Part shown: positions 8,701 to 14,141 of the stretch, piece by piece
Layout of the letters: every line of letters begins with the position of its first letter
Position numbering within the stretch: the first letter of the stretch is position 1
Source: Chitinophagaceae bacterium LGM1
GTDB taxonomy: Bacteria; Bacteroidota; Bacteroidia; Chitinophagales; Chitinophagaceae
Reading direction: 5' to 3'
DNA: 64,000 bases
NCBI GenBank assembly: GCA_018604165.1
Contig: CP075895.1
Span: 3,033,001 to 3,097,000, forward strand
Program-made: the position numbers and the translations under genes
Notes under the pieces: generated by a model
Told to the model about the DNA's origin: nothing
What the model saw: the letters and a program-made list of their open reading frames with translations, nothing else
Database searches by the model: none

Positions 8701-9620
8701 TCTCCAAAAGTGTATAAGTCAGTAAGATTAATATTTGATATTAACCCTTCAAGTTCAATTTTTCTAATCGTATTTTCAATTAAAGAACCTTGTTGAGGGT
8801 TGGGAGATCTATCAATTACCAGTTTCCCATCTTTTTTTTGTTCTTCAAGTCCTAATATATATAGGAGTTCATAGTAAAAACCTTTGTTTAAAACATTAGA
8901 ATCATTACTATAATCTTCCTTTAAAATATTAATTGGAGAAAAGTATCTTATAAAATCCCCCAATTCTTCTTTTCTTATTTTTCTTAAATCAAAATACTCA
9001 AACTTAATGTCCCCTTCATTATTGGAAATGTATTTTGAAATATACTCGTAAAATACTTCTGTTTTTGATGAGTCAGTTTTTTTATAATACCATTGATTGA
9101 AAAAGTTATATACTTCCTTTTTATCGTAGAACTTATTTTTTAATTCATTAGAATCAAACAAAAACCATTCATAACCATCTGTAATGATACCCTTAGTGAC
9201 AAATGGGTTTTTGTTTACTACCCTTTCATATAGATAGTACAATATTAATTCATGAAGGGACTTTCTATTAAGGTCATCTTTTGTAACTAAATCTTTTTTG
9301 TTGTCAGTCTTCTTTAATTCAATAATAACATTAGTATTAGAATCGGTCTTTTCATTTTCTTTAATTACCAAATCACTTTCAATAAGACCTTTGTATGAAT
9401 TAGAGTTAATATAATTTTTCGAAAAAAATGTTTCTAGAAACTTCGTAATAAGTATTTTGATATGTCCTTCGGTTTGTCCGGAATTATTAGTTTCATCTAG
9501 GGACGTTAAAAAACTATTGATTGATTTCTCAACAACTATACTAAAATCATTAGTAACTACGATATTCTTAAGACTACTATCAATCTTAGATCTATAGGAC
9601 TTGAGATTGGGTTGTAACAT
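5760..9620 (-). CDS. Single-chain type IIG-like restriction-modification enzyme
   Basis: The 1286-residue protein combines the parts of an Eco57I-type enzyme. A putative PD-(D/E)xK nuclease lies near the N-terminus (D83 in ESDLVI; E101 and K103 in VIIELKK). A helical linker follows, then an N6-adenine methyltransferase with motif I DPSVGSGHF (about 547-555), a GVDINS block (about 640) and motif IV NPPY (about 838-841). The C-terminal 350 residues look like a TaqI-type target-recognition domain ending near YQIDSDPLLETPIVKP. A charged, probably coiled-coil insert (about 715-815) interrupts the methyltransferase. Such enzymes methylate one strand of self DNA and cut unmodified invaders. BREX PglX is the main alternative, but no BREX partners are present and the ExK motif argues for a nuclease. 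Confidence 0.85.
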   Translation of the reverse strand: MLQPNLKSYRSKIDSSLKNIVVTNDFSIVVEKSINSFLTSLDETNNSGQTEGHIKILITKFLETFFSKNYINSNSYKGLIESDLVIKENEKTDSNTNVIIELKKTDNKKDLVTKDDLNRKSLHELILYYLYERVVNKNPFVTKGIITDGYEWFLFDSNELKNKFYDKKEVYNFFNQWYYKKTDSSKTEVFYEYISKYISNNEGDIKFEYFDLRKIRKEELGDFIRYFSPINILKEDYSNDSNVLNKGFYYELLYILGLEEQKKDGKLVIDRSPNPQQGSLIENTIRKIELEGLISNINLTDLYTFGETNTERIFNLSLELVVTWINRILFLKLLESQLISFSDKRNKKFLTSDLIYDYDVLNNLFFEVLSEKPQNRRDTFSKFDFIPYLNSSLFETTEIERKLLRISNLDNSLSVDVFSKTILKDKTTGKRLKDVKLKPLEYLLRFLDSYNFGSNIDDDLQKKYLINSSVLGLIFEKINGYKDGSVFTPSFITTYLSEDTIKRRVLDIFNDKYNISCTSVNDLYNIIDKVTTIEESNKIIDNLKICDPSVGSGHFLVSTLNSIIKLKSELGILIDENGKRLNTINININNDELIILDEFGDQVKYFINENGRPNSHIQNIQKTIFNEKKKIIENCLFGVDINSNSVKICRLRLWIELLKSSFYTDDSNYIELETLPNIDINIKIGNSLLSRYSITEDLKDVFKQDKYSIKKYKELVYNYKNTNDKTIKKTQIEPSILEIRSNIKDTIEKDTIKQYSKVKGQISNIKIGLKNLEKFGETIKPEDLDKLKSKENELKKIENRIKEIEENIKYKSSFEWRYEFSEVLDENGDFEGFDIIIGNPPYIKENDDKKVFDGLRDLSCYQGKMDIWYLFGCLGIELLKPKGYLSFISTNNWTTNQGGKNFRNRITNSSKIVKLIDFGSVMVFEDVSIQTMIMVFQKDTETDNYTIDFRRITKSLKGSNQLDDVLNGYQSDGIEIFNPIFKRDTYLNKNFTFNKDEDNSILNKIISNSNFQLQKNEIVQGIVPNPDYVNSRNIKNFSDIKIKERNIKVGDGVFVVEKNHFPTLNESELKYLKPVYEPSDMDRFFLGKSSRDIIYINKSNYNSDCPTLISHLEKYKEIMFQRRENQNGRLEFYHLHWSRDEEYFKPTPKILSVRKCKYPTFVYTEESTYVMMSINVIKSKRINLKYLTGLLNSSVINYYFKKKGKLQGENYQIDSDPLLETPIVKPNDELVKRVVEIVDILIERTKNNLEVDELYSKLNSEVYKIYSLNSSDIELIEKDFSYTTNV

Positions 9621-9674
9621 GATACGTTAATTTCTATTTTGTTATTAAGTTGATGTAGTAGAGAAAACGGGAGT

Positions 9675-9839
9675 TTAATTACTAGGTCTTCTTATAAATC
9701 CCATGTAATCCCTCAGTTTCTCCAAAATATAACAATCTCCAATTTTGGGAGAGAAGACTTTTTCTGAAATAAAGTCTTTGGTGTTGTAACCTACAAAAAA
9801 GAAAATTATTCCTGTTAGTGTGTAATATAGAGGTCTCAT
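9675..9839 (-). CDS. Possible 54-residue membrane peptide
   Basis: The 327-base gap between the restriction gene and the zinc-ribbon gene holds one open frame that I translated by hand from ATG 9839 to TAA 9675. It begins MRPLYYTLTGIIFFFVGY, a hydrophobic helix of about 14 residues after a short charged start, followed by a basic tail rich in Lys, Arg and Asp. It could be a single-pass membrane peptide. It reads in the same direction as its neighbours and starts 61 bases after the terminator hairpin. There is no homology evidence. Confidence 0.4.
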   Translation of the reverse strand: MRPLYYTLTGIIFFFVGYNTKDFISEKVFSPKIGDCYILEKLRDYMGFIRRPSN

Positions 9840-9899
9840 GTATTGGTTTTGGTATGGAAAATTACCTATTTTATGGATAGATAGGTAGAATACATAAAT

Positions 9900-9924
9900 A
9901 AAAAAACACGGGTATTCCCCGTGT
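9900..9924 (-). terminator. Rho-independent terminator of the zinc-ribbon/HUH operon
   Basis: ACACGGG (9906-9912) and CCCGTGT (9918-9924) form a strong stem with a short loop, followed on the minus strand by a run of T from 9905 downwards. It lies 24 bases beyond the stop of the zinc-ribbon gene and separates that operon from the restriction gene. Confidence 0.85.
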
Positions 9925-9947
9925 CAAGTTTAAATTTGATTCTTATG

Positions 9948-10172
9948 TTAGAGTTTACTCCAAGAATGGAATGATTTGTTTGAACACCCATTAACATTTG
10001 GTGTAGAATTACTATTAATTTTTACCCCACAATTCTTACATAAGTACGTTTTATCACCCACTTGACCAAGATTTGACCAAGAATGAAAAGAAGACTTAGG
10101 ACATCCGTTGACATTCGGTGTAGAATTACTTTGGTGTGTAGTTCCACAGTGTTTACAACAATAATTATTCAT
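9948..10172 (-). CDS. Tandem zinc-ribbon protein, 74 residues
   Basis: The whole protein is two copies of a roughly 35-residue unit. Each has C-x2-C-G near its start (CCKHCGTT and LCKNCGVK), then SNSTPNVNGC and FHSW. Each unit therefore supplies three Cys plus a His, enough to hold one zinc. Units of this pattern occur in short proteins of Bacteroidota mobile elements; their function is not known to me. The start is 31 bases downstream of the HUH-motif gene and the operon terminator follows, so the two are probably co-transcribed. A DNA-binding or partner-binding role is inference. Confidence 0.7.
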   Translation of the reverse strand: MNNYCCKHCGTTHQSNSTPNVNGCPKSSFHSWSNLGQVGDKTYLCKNCGVKINSNSTPNVNGCSNKSFHSWSKL

Positions 10173-10203
10173 GATATTTGATTTAGGTTAACAATTCTTA
10201 AAG

Positions 10204-10731
10204 TTAGATAACGTTTTTCATTATTAATTCACTTGAGAACCTGTCCTTTATCTGTTTAGTGTGATAAAGAATGAAGTTATCTTCCAGTTTATCAATCTTC
10301 TTGTAGTCAAACTTTGTAAGTGATTTCCTTTTCGTAGGAATGGAAGTTAATTCTTCAAATAGATTGTAGATAAGGTTAACAAAAGACACGTTATATCGAC
10401 TGGATATAAAGAGATGAAAATGGAAATTCAATTCAAAATCTTGTGTAAAAATATCTTGTGTATTTTGTGACAAATTAAACTCTTTAGACGTTTCAAAGAA
10501 ACAGTAGTATTGAAATAATTTATTCTCCATCCCCTTCTTATAATTATAACTAAGATAGTGTTGTGTATACCTTTTCAGAGATCTGTTAATACATTTCTTT
10601 AATTCAGGTAGGGTCATAGGTTTATGTAATAATGATTGTTGAATAACTACATAATGTAGATTGTTTATAGGTAAAGATTTTACTTCATTTAGTATTTGTA
10701 TTTGATGTGGTTTTAATTCATAAGTATTCAT
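10204..10731 (-). CDS. Candidate compact HUH endonuclease / replication initiator
   Basis: This 175-residue protein shows, in the right order, three motifs resembling rolling-circle Rep proteins. Motif I is like CFFETS (77-82). Motif II is HFHLFIS with the HUH pair H104 and H106 on a beta-like strand. Motif III is Y156-H-T-K159 (YxxK), the expected nicking Tyr and Lys. The order and the helical segment after motif II fit a minimal HUH fold without a helicase. Such enzymes nick single-stranded DNA for replication, mobilisation or transposition. The spacing between motifs II and III (about 50 residues) is plausible. I cannot name a family, so this stays a motif-based call. A small hairpin (10828-10844) lies upstream of the gene. 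Confidence 0.55.
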   Translation of the reverse strand: MNTYELKPHQIQILNEVKSLPINNLHYVVIQQSLLHKPMTLPELKKCINRSLKRYTQHYLSYNYKKGMENKLFQYYCFFETSKEFNLSQNTQDIFTQDFELNFHFHLFISSRYNVSFVNLIYNLFEELTSIPTKRKSLTKFDYKKIDKLEDNFILYHTKQIKDRFSSELIMKNVI

Positions 10732-10805
10732 TACGTGGATTATATTATTAGGTATAGGACAATCAATACAATAAAATAATTATTGTTCAAACACCTTGAT
10801 TTTTT

Positions 10806-10844
10806 ACTTTTTACAGAAGTATAACTGAATCCTGTTATAGGATT
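10806..10844. promoter_or_regulatory. Operator-like element plus hairpin upstream of HUH gene
   Basis: CAGAAGTATAA at 10814-10824 repeats 5080-5090 exactly, and the preceding bases (TTACTTTTTA) resemble TTACACTTTTAT there. Next to it, AATCCT-GTTAT-AGGATT (10828-10844) is a perfect 6-bp hairpin about 100 bases ahead of the HUH gene. The first part may be a shared operator. The hairpin may be a promoter-linked structure or a nick site. Both roles are inferred. Nothing else is visible in 10732-10860. Confidence 0.4.
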
Positions 10845-10860
10845 TGAACCGATATTTCCG

Positions 10861-11007
10861 TTAATTCTTTTTAAGTCTTTCCAATTTTATCCGTAATTCC
10901 AAAATTTGTATTTCCAACCACAATTTCCGTTTATCATTATAATCCCTCTCTTGATAGTATTTCTGTCGTTTATCTGTTAGTTTCTTATTCAAACATTTAA
11001 TTTTCAT
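10861..11007 (-). CDS. Small basic coiled-coil protein, 48 residues
   Basis: A frame translated by hand from ATG 11007 to TAA 10861 begins MKIKCLNKKLTDKRQKYYQE and ends LELRIKLERLKKN. It is strongly basic, with a heptad-like Leu/Ile pattern at about 30-46. Its start lies 11 bases inside the end of the 96-residue gene, so it fits as the third member of an overlapping mini-operon (11471 to 10861). The overlap and the matching strand are the support. No homology is known. Confidence 0.5.
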   Translation of the reverse strand: MKIKCLNKKLTDKRQKYYQERDYNDKRKLWLEIQILELRIKLERLKKN

Positions 11008-11287
11008 GAAGTCCATTTCTATCTGATTTCATTTTATCAACTTCTTTCTTTGTTCTGTCTATATCTTTTACCAACCTATTCATTACCAAGAATGTAATAA
11101 ACTCAATTACAGAGTTTTCTTTGAAAAGGAATTGGTTTTTATAATGGACATACTCACTCTCTGAAAAGTTGTATTTCTTCATCTCTCTTATCAATTGAGA
11201 CTTAGACATACCAAGGGTTTCTCTCAACATATTTGTATCGTATAGTATTTCCTTAGTATTTTGGTTTATATATTTTATCATATTCAT
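10997..11287 (-). CDS. Hypothetical 96-residue island protein, possible DNA binder
   Basis: The product has a central segment, RETLGMSKSQLIREMKKY (about 22-39), that reads like a helix-turn-helix or helix-loop-helix, then an aromatic strand YVHYKNQFLF and a C-terminal charged helix rich in Lys, Asp and Glu. It overlaps the gene upstream by 35 bases and the 48-residue gene downstream by 11, so all three are probably one transcript. M3 (11281) is an alternative start. A regulatory or replication-accessory role is possible but unproven. Confidence 0.55.
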   Translation of the reverse strand: MNMIKYINQNTKEILYDTNMLRETLGMSKSQLIREMKKYNFSESEYVHYKNQFLFKENSVIEFITFLVMNRLVKDIDRTKKEVDKMKSDRNGLHEN

Positions 11288-11471
11288 CCATTATTTCGTT
11301 AAACTCTCTCATTAATTCTTCTATACCAAGTGGTTTACGTTGGAGAGTAATAGTAACCTCATCATTTCCATTTGTGGTATTTACCTCATCATTTACCTCT
11401 TTAGTTTTTTCATTCAATTTGTGTTTCAAAAACATATTGAATGATGTTGATACATACTTCATAGTGTTCAA
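11253..11471 (-). CDS. Hypothetical 72-residue protein, first gene of right-end operon
   Basis: The short acidic product has a low-complexity Asn/Thr/Glu middle and a C-terminal helix (GIEELMREFNEIMDEYDKIY). It has no signal peptide or cysteine motif. It is the promoter-proximal gene of the minus-strand run that leads to the HUH gene and starts about 185 bases inside the right att repeat. No family is recognised. Confidence 0.5.
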   Translation of the reverse strand: MNTMKYVSTSFNMFLKHKLNEKTKEVNDEVNTTNGNDEVTITLQRKPLGIEELMREFNEIMDEYDKIYKPKY

Positions 11472-11574
11472 TAATTTTTTGTCCGAAACGTATCGGTAGT
11501 ATTATATATCAGTTGTAATAAAAGGTTTTAAGAAAGAGTGGATTTTTTATAAAACTTAAAACGAATTCAAAAAC

Positions 11575-11596
11575 GTTTTACACAATTGTTTTACAC
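11575..11596. promoter_or_regulatory. Paired GTTTTACAC repeats at right island end
   Basis: GTTTTACAC occurs at 11575-11583 and 11588-11596, 13 bases apart, 59 bases from the right att core. It differs by one base from the GTTTTACTC pair found 73 bases from the left core. Matching repeats at similar distances inside both cores fit arm-type integrase sites. Confidence 0.5.
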
Positions 11597-11606
11597 CTAA
11601 AACTAA

Positions 11607-11649
11607 AAAGTGTCTGAAAGTATTGATAAATCAACATTTCAGACACTTT
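11607..11649 (-). terminator. Island-borne hairpin next to the tRNA 3' end
   Basis: AAAGTGTCTGAAA (11607-11619) and TTTCAGACACTTT (11637-11649) form a perfect 13-bp stem with a 17-base loop. On the minus strand it begins six bases after the mature tRNA end and runs into TTTTTAGTTTT. It therefore serves as a terminator for tRNA-Ala, and it lies inside the island, where it replaces the chromosomal hairpin at 2439-2477 that integration moved 9 kb away. Confidence 0.75.
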
Positions 11650-11655
11650 GTTAAG

Positions 11656-11729
<74 letters not shown>

Positions 11730-11805
11730 ATGCGGGCTGCAAATATAGCGTCTTGAAACTATTTGGCAAATTTCTTGTTAACTTTAGAAACAACTCTTTT
11801 GCATT

Positions 11806-11964
11806 ATGTGGCGGCAGATACTTACATATTTCTACTTGCGCAAAAAAGACCCCAATGCGCCGTCTAATATAAACATCAAATTCATGCATGGCATGAACAG
11901 GATTTCACTGTTCATCTTCCTCATTGGCATTATTGTTATGATAGTACGCTTGATACGCCGCTAA
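11806..11964 (+). CDS. DUF6728-like small membrane protein
   Basis: A 52-residue frame runs from ATG 11806 to TAA 11964. It begins MWRQILTYFYLRKKDPNAP, then a HGMNRIS block, and ends in one transmembrane helix (ISLFIFLIGIIVMIVRLI) with a basic tail. The YLRKKDPNAP and HGMNRIS blocks match, from memory, the small Bacteroidota family DUF6728, whose function is unknown. It is probably an inner-membrane peptide. It lies between the tRNA (opposite strand) and the SDR gene. Confidence 0.7.
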   Translation: MWRQILTYFYLRKKDPNAPSNINIKFMHGMNRISLFIFLIGIIVMIVRLIRR

Positions 11965-11998
11965 GCGAACCTATTTACAGCAGCATTGTTATATCTGC

Positions 11999-12685
11999 AT
12001 GAAAAGATTTTTGATTGCAGGTGCCAGTTCGGGCATCGGGTATGCATTGGCAGATGCGTTGTTACAACAACAGCACGAAGTATTGTCTTTATCCAGAACA
12101 ACACCCGATTTACCAGTAGCACAACACATCAGCTACGATGTAAAAGACAGCAACGAACCACCTGCCATAGATGGCGTACTCGACGGGCTTGTATATTGCC
12201 CCGGCTCTATCAACCTAAAACCATTTAAAAGCCTGAAACAAACTGATTTTCAAAACGACCTTGACATCAGCCTGCACGGTGCTATTAAAATCATACAACG
12301 TTATCTACCCAACCTGCAACAATCGCCACAGGCATCTATTGTATTGTTCAGTACAGTTGCTGTGCAGACAGGCATGCCCTACCACACATCGGTAGCAGCC
12401 GCCAAGGGTGCGGTTGAGGGTTTTGCTCGTGCTTTAGCAGCAGAGCTTGCTCCCAAAATAAGAGTGAATGTAATTGCACCATCGCTTGTAAAAACACCAC
12501 TTGCGGCCAGACTTACGGATAACGATACCAAAATACAGGCAGCAGCAGATAGGCATCCGTTGAAACGTATCGGAGAAGCTAACGATATAGCAGCCATGGC
12601 ATCGTTCCTGTTATCGGACAATACAAGCTGGATGACAGGACAGGTGCTACATATAGATGGTGGTATGTCTTCTTTGAAACTGTGA
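11999..12685 (+). CDS. SDR-family protein lacking the catalytic tyrosine
   Basis: The 228-residue protein has the short-chain dehydrogenase fold. The cofactor motif AGASSGIG lies at 7-14, an LDGLVYCPG strand replaces the usual NNAG, and the C-terminal MTGQVLHIDGG is typical. The active-site Ser is present (FSTVAV), but where SDRs have Y-x3-K it reads HTSVAAAKGAVEG, with Val four residues before Lys. It may use another residue, act on an unusual substrate, or be non-catalytic. The gene is followed after three bases by the TIGR03643 gene, so they are an operon. Confidence 0.85.
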   Translation: MKRFLIAGASSGIGYALADALLQQQHEVLSLSRTTPDLPVAQHISYDVKDSNEPPAIDGVLDGLVYCPGSINLKPFKSLKQTDFQNDLDISLHGAIKIIQRYLPNLQQSPQASIVLFSTVAVQTGMPYHTSVAAAKGAVEGFARALAAELAPKIRVNVIAPSLVKTPLAARLTDNDTKIQAAADRHPLKRIGEANDIAAMASFLLSDNTSWMTGQVLHIDGGMSSLKL

Positions 12686-12688
12686 TGT

Positions 12689-12967
12689 ATGCATCCTCAA
12701 CTGACAGCAGCAGATATTGACCGCATTATTGAAATGGCATGGGAAGACCGTACACCTTTTGAGGCTATCGCTTTTCAATTCGGTTTATCTGAACCGGACG
12801 TTATATCGCTGATGCGTACACATAGCAAAACATCCAGTTTCCGTATGTGGCGCAAACGTATGAGCGGCAGGCATACCAAACACCAACAATTACGCAATGA
12901 AGATGTAACACGTTTCAAATGTTCCCGACAAAAAGCCATTAGCCAAAACAAAATCACTAAGCGATGA
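12689..12967 (+). CDS. TIGR03643 family (DUF2805) protein
   Basis: The 92-residue basic protein starts with a compact helical domain (DIDRIIEMAWEDRTPFEAI, then FGLSEPDVISLMR) and an MWRKRMSGR block, matching the TIGR03643 family. The helix pattern resembles a helix-turn-helix. The C-terminal tail is Lys/Arg/Gln-rich. The family has no defined function; I recall it beside SDR and photolyase genes in Bacteroidota. It is coupled to the SDR gene upstream. Confidence 0.8.
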   Translation: MHPQLTAADIDRIIEMAWEDRTPFEAIAFQFGLSEPDVISLMRTHSKTSSFRMWRKRMSGRHTKHQQLRNEDVTRFKCSRQKAISQNKITKR

Positions 12968-12970
12968 TGC

Positions 12971-13651
12971 CTATTTCTTCTTATTAAAGAAGTCGCGCAA
13001 TTCACGGCTCATTTCTTCGCCACGACGTTTCAGGTCTTGCAGTTCTTCGCCCATATTGCGTTGCATGGTTTCAAAGTCCATCGGCTTACCCGTACTCATA
13101 TAGCCCAAATCTTCCAACGACCTGGCAGCAGGTATTATCATCCACGCCAGTATATAGGCTACAAAACCTATACCTGCCGTCAGGAACAGTACTACCATCA
13201 CTAAGCGTACTATCACAGGGTCTATATCAAAATAGTTGGCAACACCACTACACACACCACCCAGTATTTTATCGTAAGTATTTCTATATAGCCTTCTGGG
13301 TTGTGTGTAATCATACTGTTGTTTGCTTTGCTCTTGCTGTCCGTACACGCCAGGCAGGTAAGTAGTTTTAGCATGGTTGGCTACTGTTGGTTCATTCAGG
13401 TCGGCGGCAGCACCCAGCGTTTCGGTTACTTTCTGCACATCGCCTTTGTCTATGGCAGGCGCACCTGTTTGCAGGCGTATGGTAAATAGCTCTGCTATAC
13501 GGTTTTCAATGTCTTGCAGTATTTCGTCTTTGCCTTCTTCTTTTGCAAACTGTTTATCGAGCGATGCGATGTAGTTTTTCAATACCTGGTAGGCATCTTC
13601 TTCTATCGGTATGATGCGCCCCACTATATTAATCTGAATGATACGTTGCAT
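12971..13651 (-). CDS. PspC-domain membrane protein
   Basis: The protein has an N-terminal regulatory region (about 1-75, beginning MQRIIQINIVGRIIPIEE) and then a PspC domain (about 121-177: RRLYRNTYDKILGGVCSG, a DIDPVIVRL block and two close transmembrane helices ending AWMIIPAA). A C-terminal charged helix is rich in Lys and Glu. PspC proteins sense envelope stress at the inner membrane in other bacteria. Here the gene is 16 bases after a PadR repressor gene on the same strand. This two-gene arrangement is common in Bacteroidota and suggests that PadR controls it. Confidence 0.88.
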   Translation of the reverse strand: MQRIIQINIVGRIIPIEEDAYQVLKNYIASLDKQFAKEEGKDEILQDIENRIAELFTIRLQTGAPAIDKGDVQKVTETLGAAADLNEPTVANHAKTTYLPGVYGQQEQSKQQYDYTQPRRLYRNTYDKILGGVCSGVANYFDIDPVIVRLVMVVLFLTAGIGFVAYILAWMIIPAARSLEDLGYMSTGKPMDFETMQRNMGEELQDLKRRGEEMSRELRDFFNKKK

Positions 13652-13667
13652 AGTTGTTTGTATTTAT

Positions 13668-14000
13668 TTAGTTGGTTAAATGATTAACGGATTGGCTGAG
13701 TTCGTCCCAGCTTTGTTTCAGTTGGTTGTACATTTGCTGCCCGTGTGCTGTCAAGGCGTAGTATTTGCGGGGTGGTCCGGTTACAGACTCTTCCCACCTG
13801 TAGGTCAGCACTTCCGCATTCTTCAAACGGGTGAGCAAGGGGTAGAGCGTACCTTCCAATACCACCAACTTGGCGGCTTTCAGTTGTTCCAGTATATCGC
13901 TGGGGTAGGCTTCTTTTTCCTTTTGTATAATGCCCAATATGCACAGCTCCAGCAGCCCTTTCCGCATTTGCGATTCCGTATTCTCTATATTCATCTTCAC
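13668..14000 (-). CDS. PadR-family transcriptional regulator
   Basis: The 110-residue winged helix-turn-helix protein has PadR hallmarks: an N-terminal RKGLLELCILGII helix, SDILEQLKAAKLVVLEG, then TLYPLLTRLKNAEVL and the wing segment GPPRKYYALTAHG. PadR proteins are dimeric repressors released by small ligands or stress. It is the first gene of the PadR-PspC pair and probably autoregulates it. Met3 (13994) is an alternative start. Confidence 0.92.
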   Translation of the reverse strand: MKMNIENTESQMRKGLLELCILGIIQKEKEAYPSDILEQLKAAKLVVLEGTLYPLLTRLKNAEVLTYRWEESVTGPPRKYYALTAHGQQMYNQLKQSWDELSQSVNHLTN

Positions 14001-14110
14001 TGTTTAGAATGCAAACCTATGCAAAAACTTAGTACCTTGCAATACATAGTACCTTTTTTAACAAAAAATATTCTACCCGTATAGGTATTAGGCTCATTGG
14101 CAAAATGAAA

Positions 14111-14118
14111 TACCTTTG
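14111..14118 (+). promoter_or_regulatory. -7 promoter element upstream of glycan cassette
   Basis: TACCTTTG matches the Bacteroidota -7 consensus TAnnTTTG, 23 bases before the first codon of the arylsulfotransferase-like gene. No clear TTTG -33 box lies 19-21 bases upstream, so support is partial. It faces away from the PadR promoter. Confidence 0.5.
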
Positions 14119-14141
14119 TTACAGCATACAATACCATCTAT

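Noticed and set aside
5760-9620. Reading the large methyltransferase as BREX PglX.
   Set aside because: No BrxA/B/C/L/Z genes are nearby and the N-terminus has an ExK nuclease-like motif that PglX lacks.
13680-14084. 134-codon plus-strand frame opposite the PadR gene.
   Set aside because: PadR has a clear family sequence on the other strand, and the shadow product is Phe/Leu/Gln-rich with no domain.
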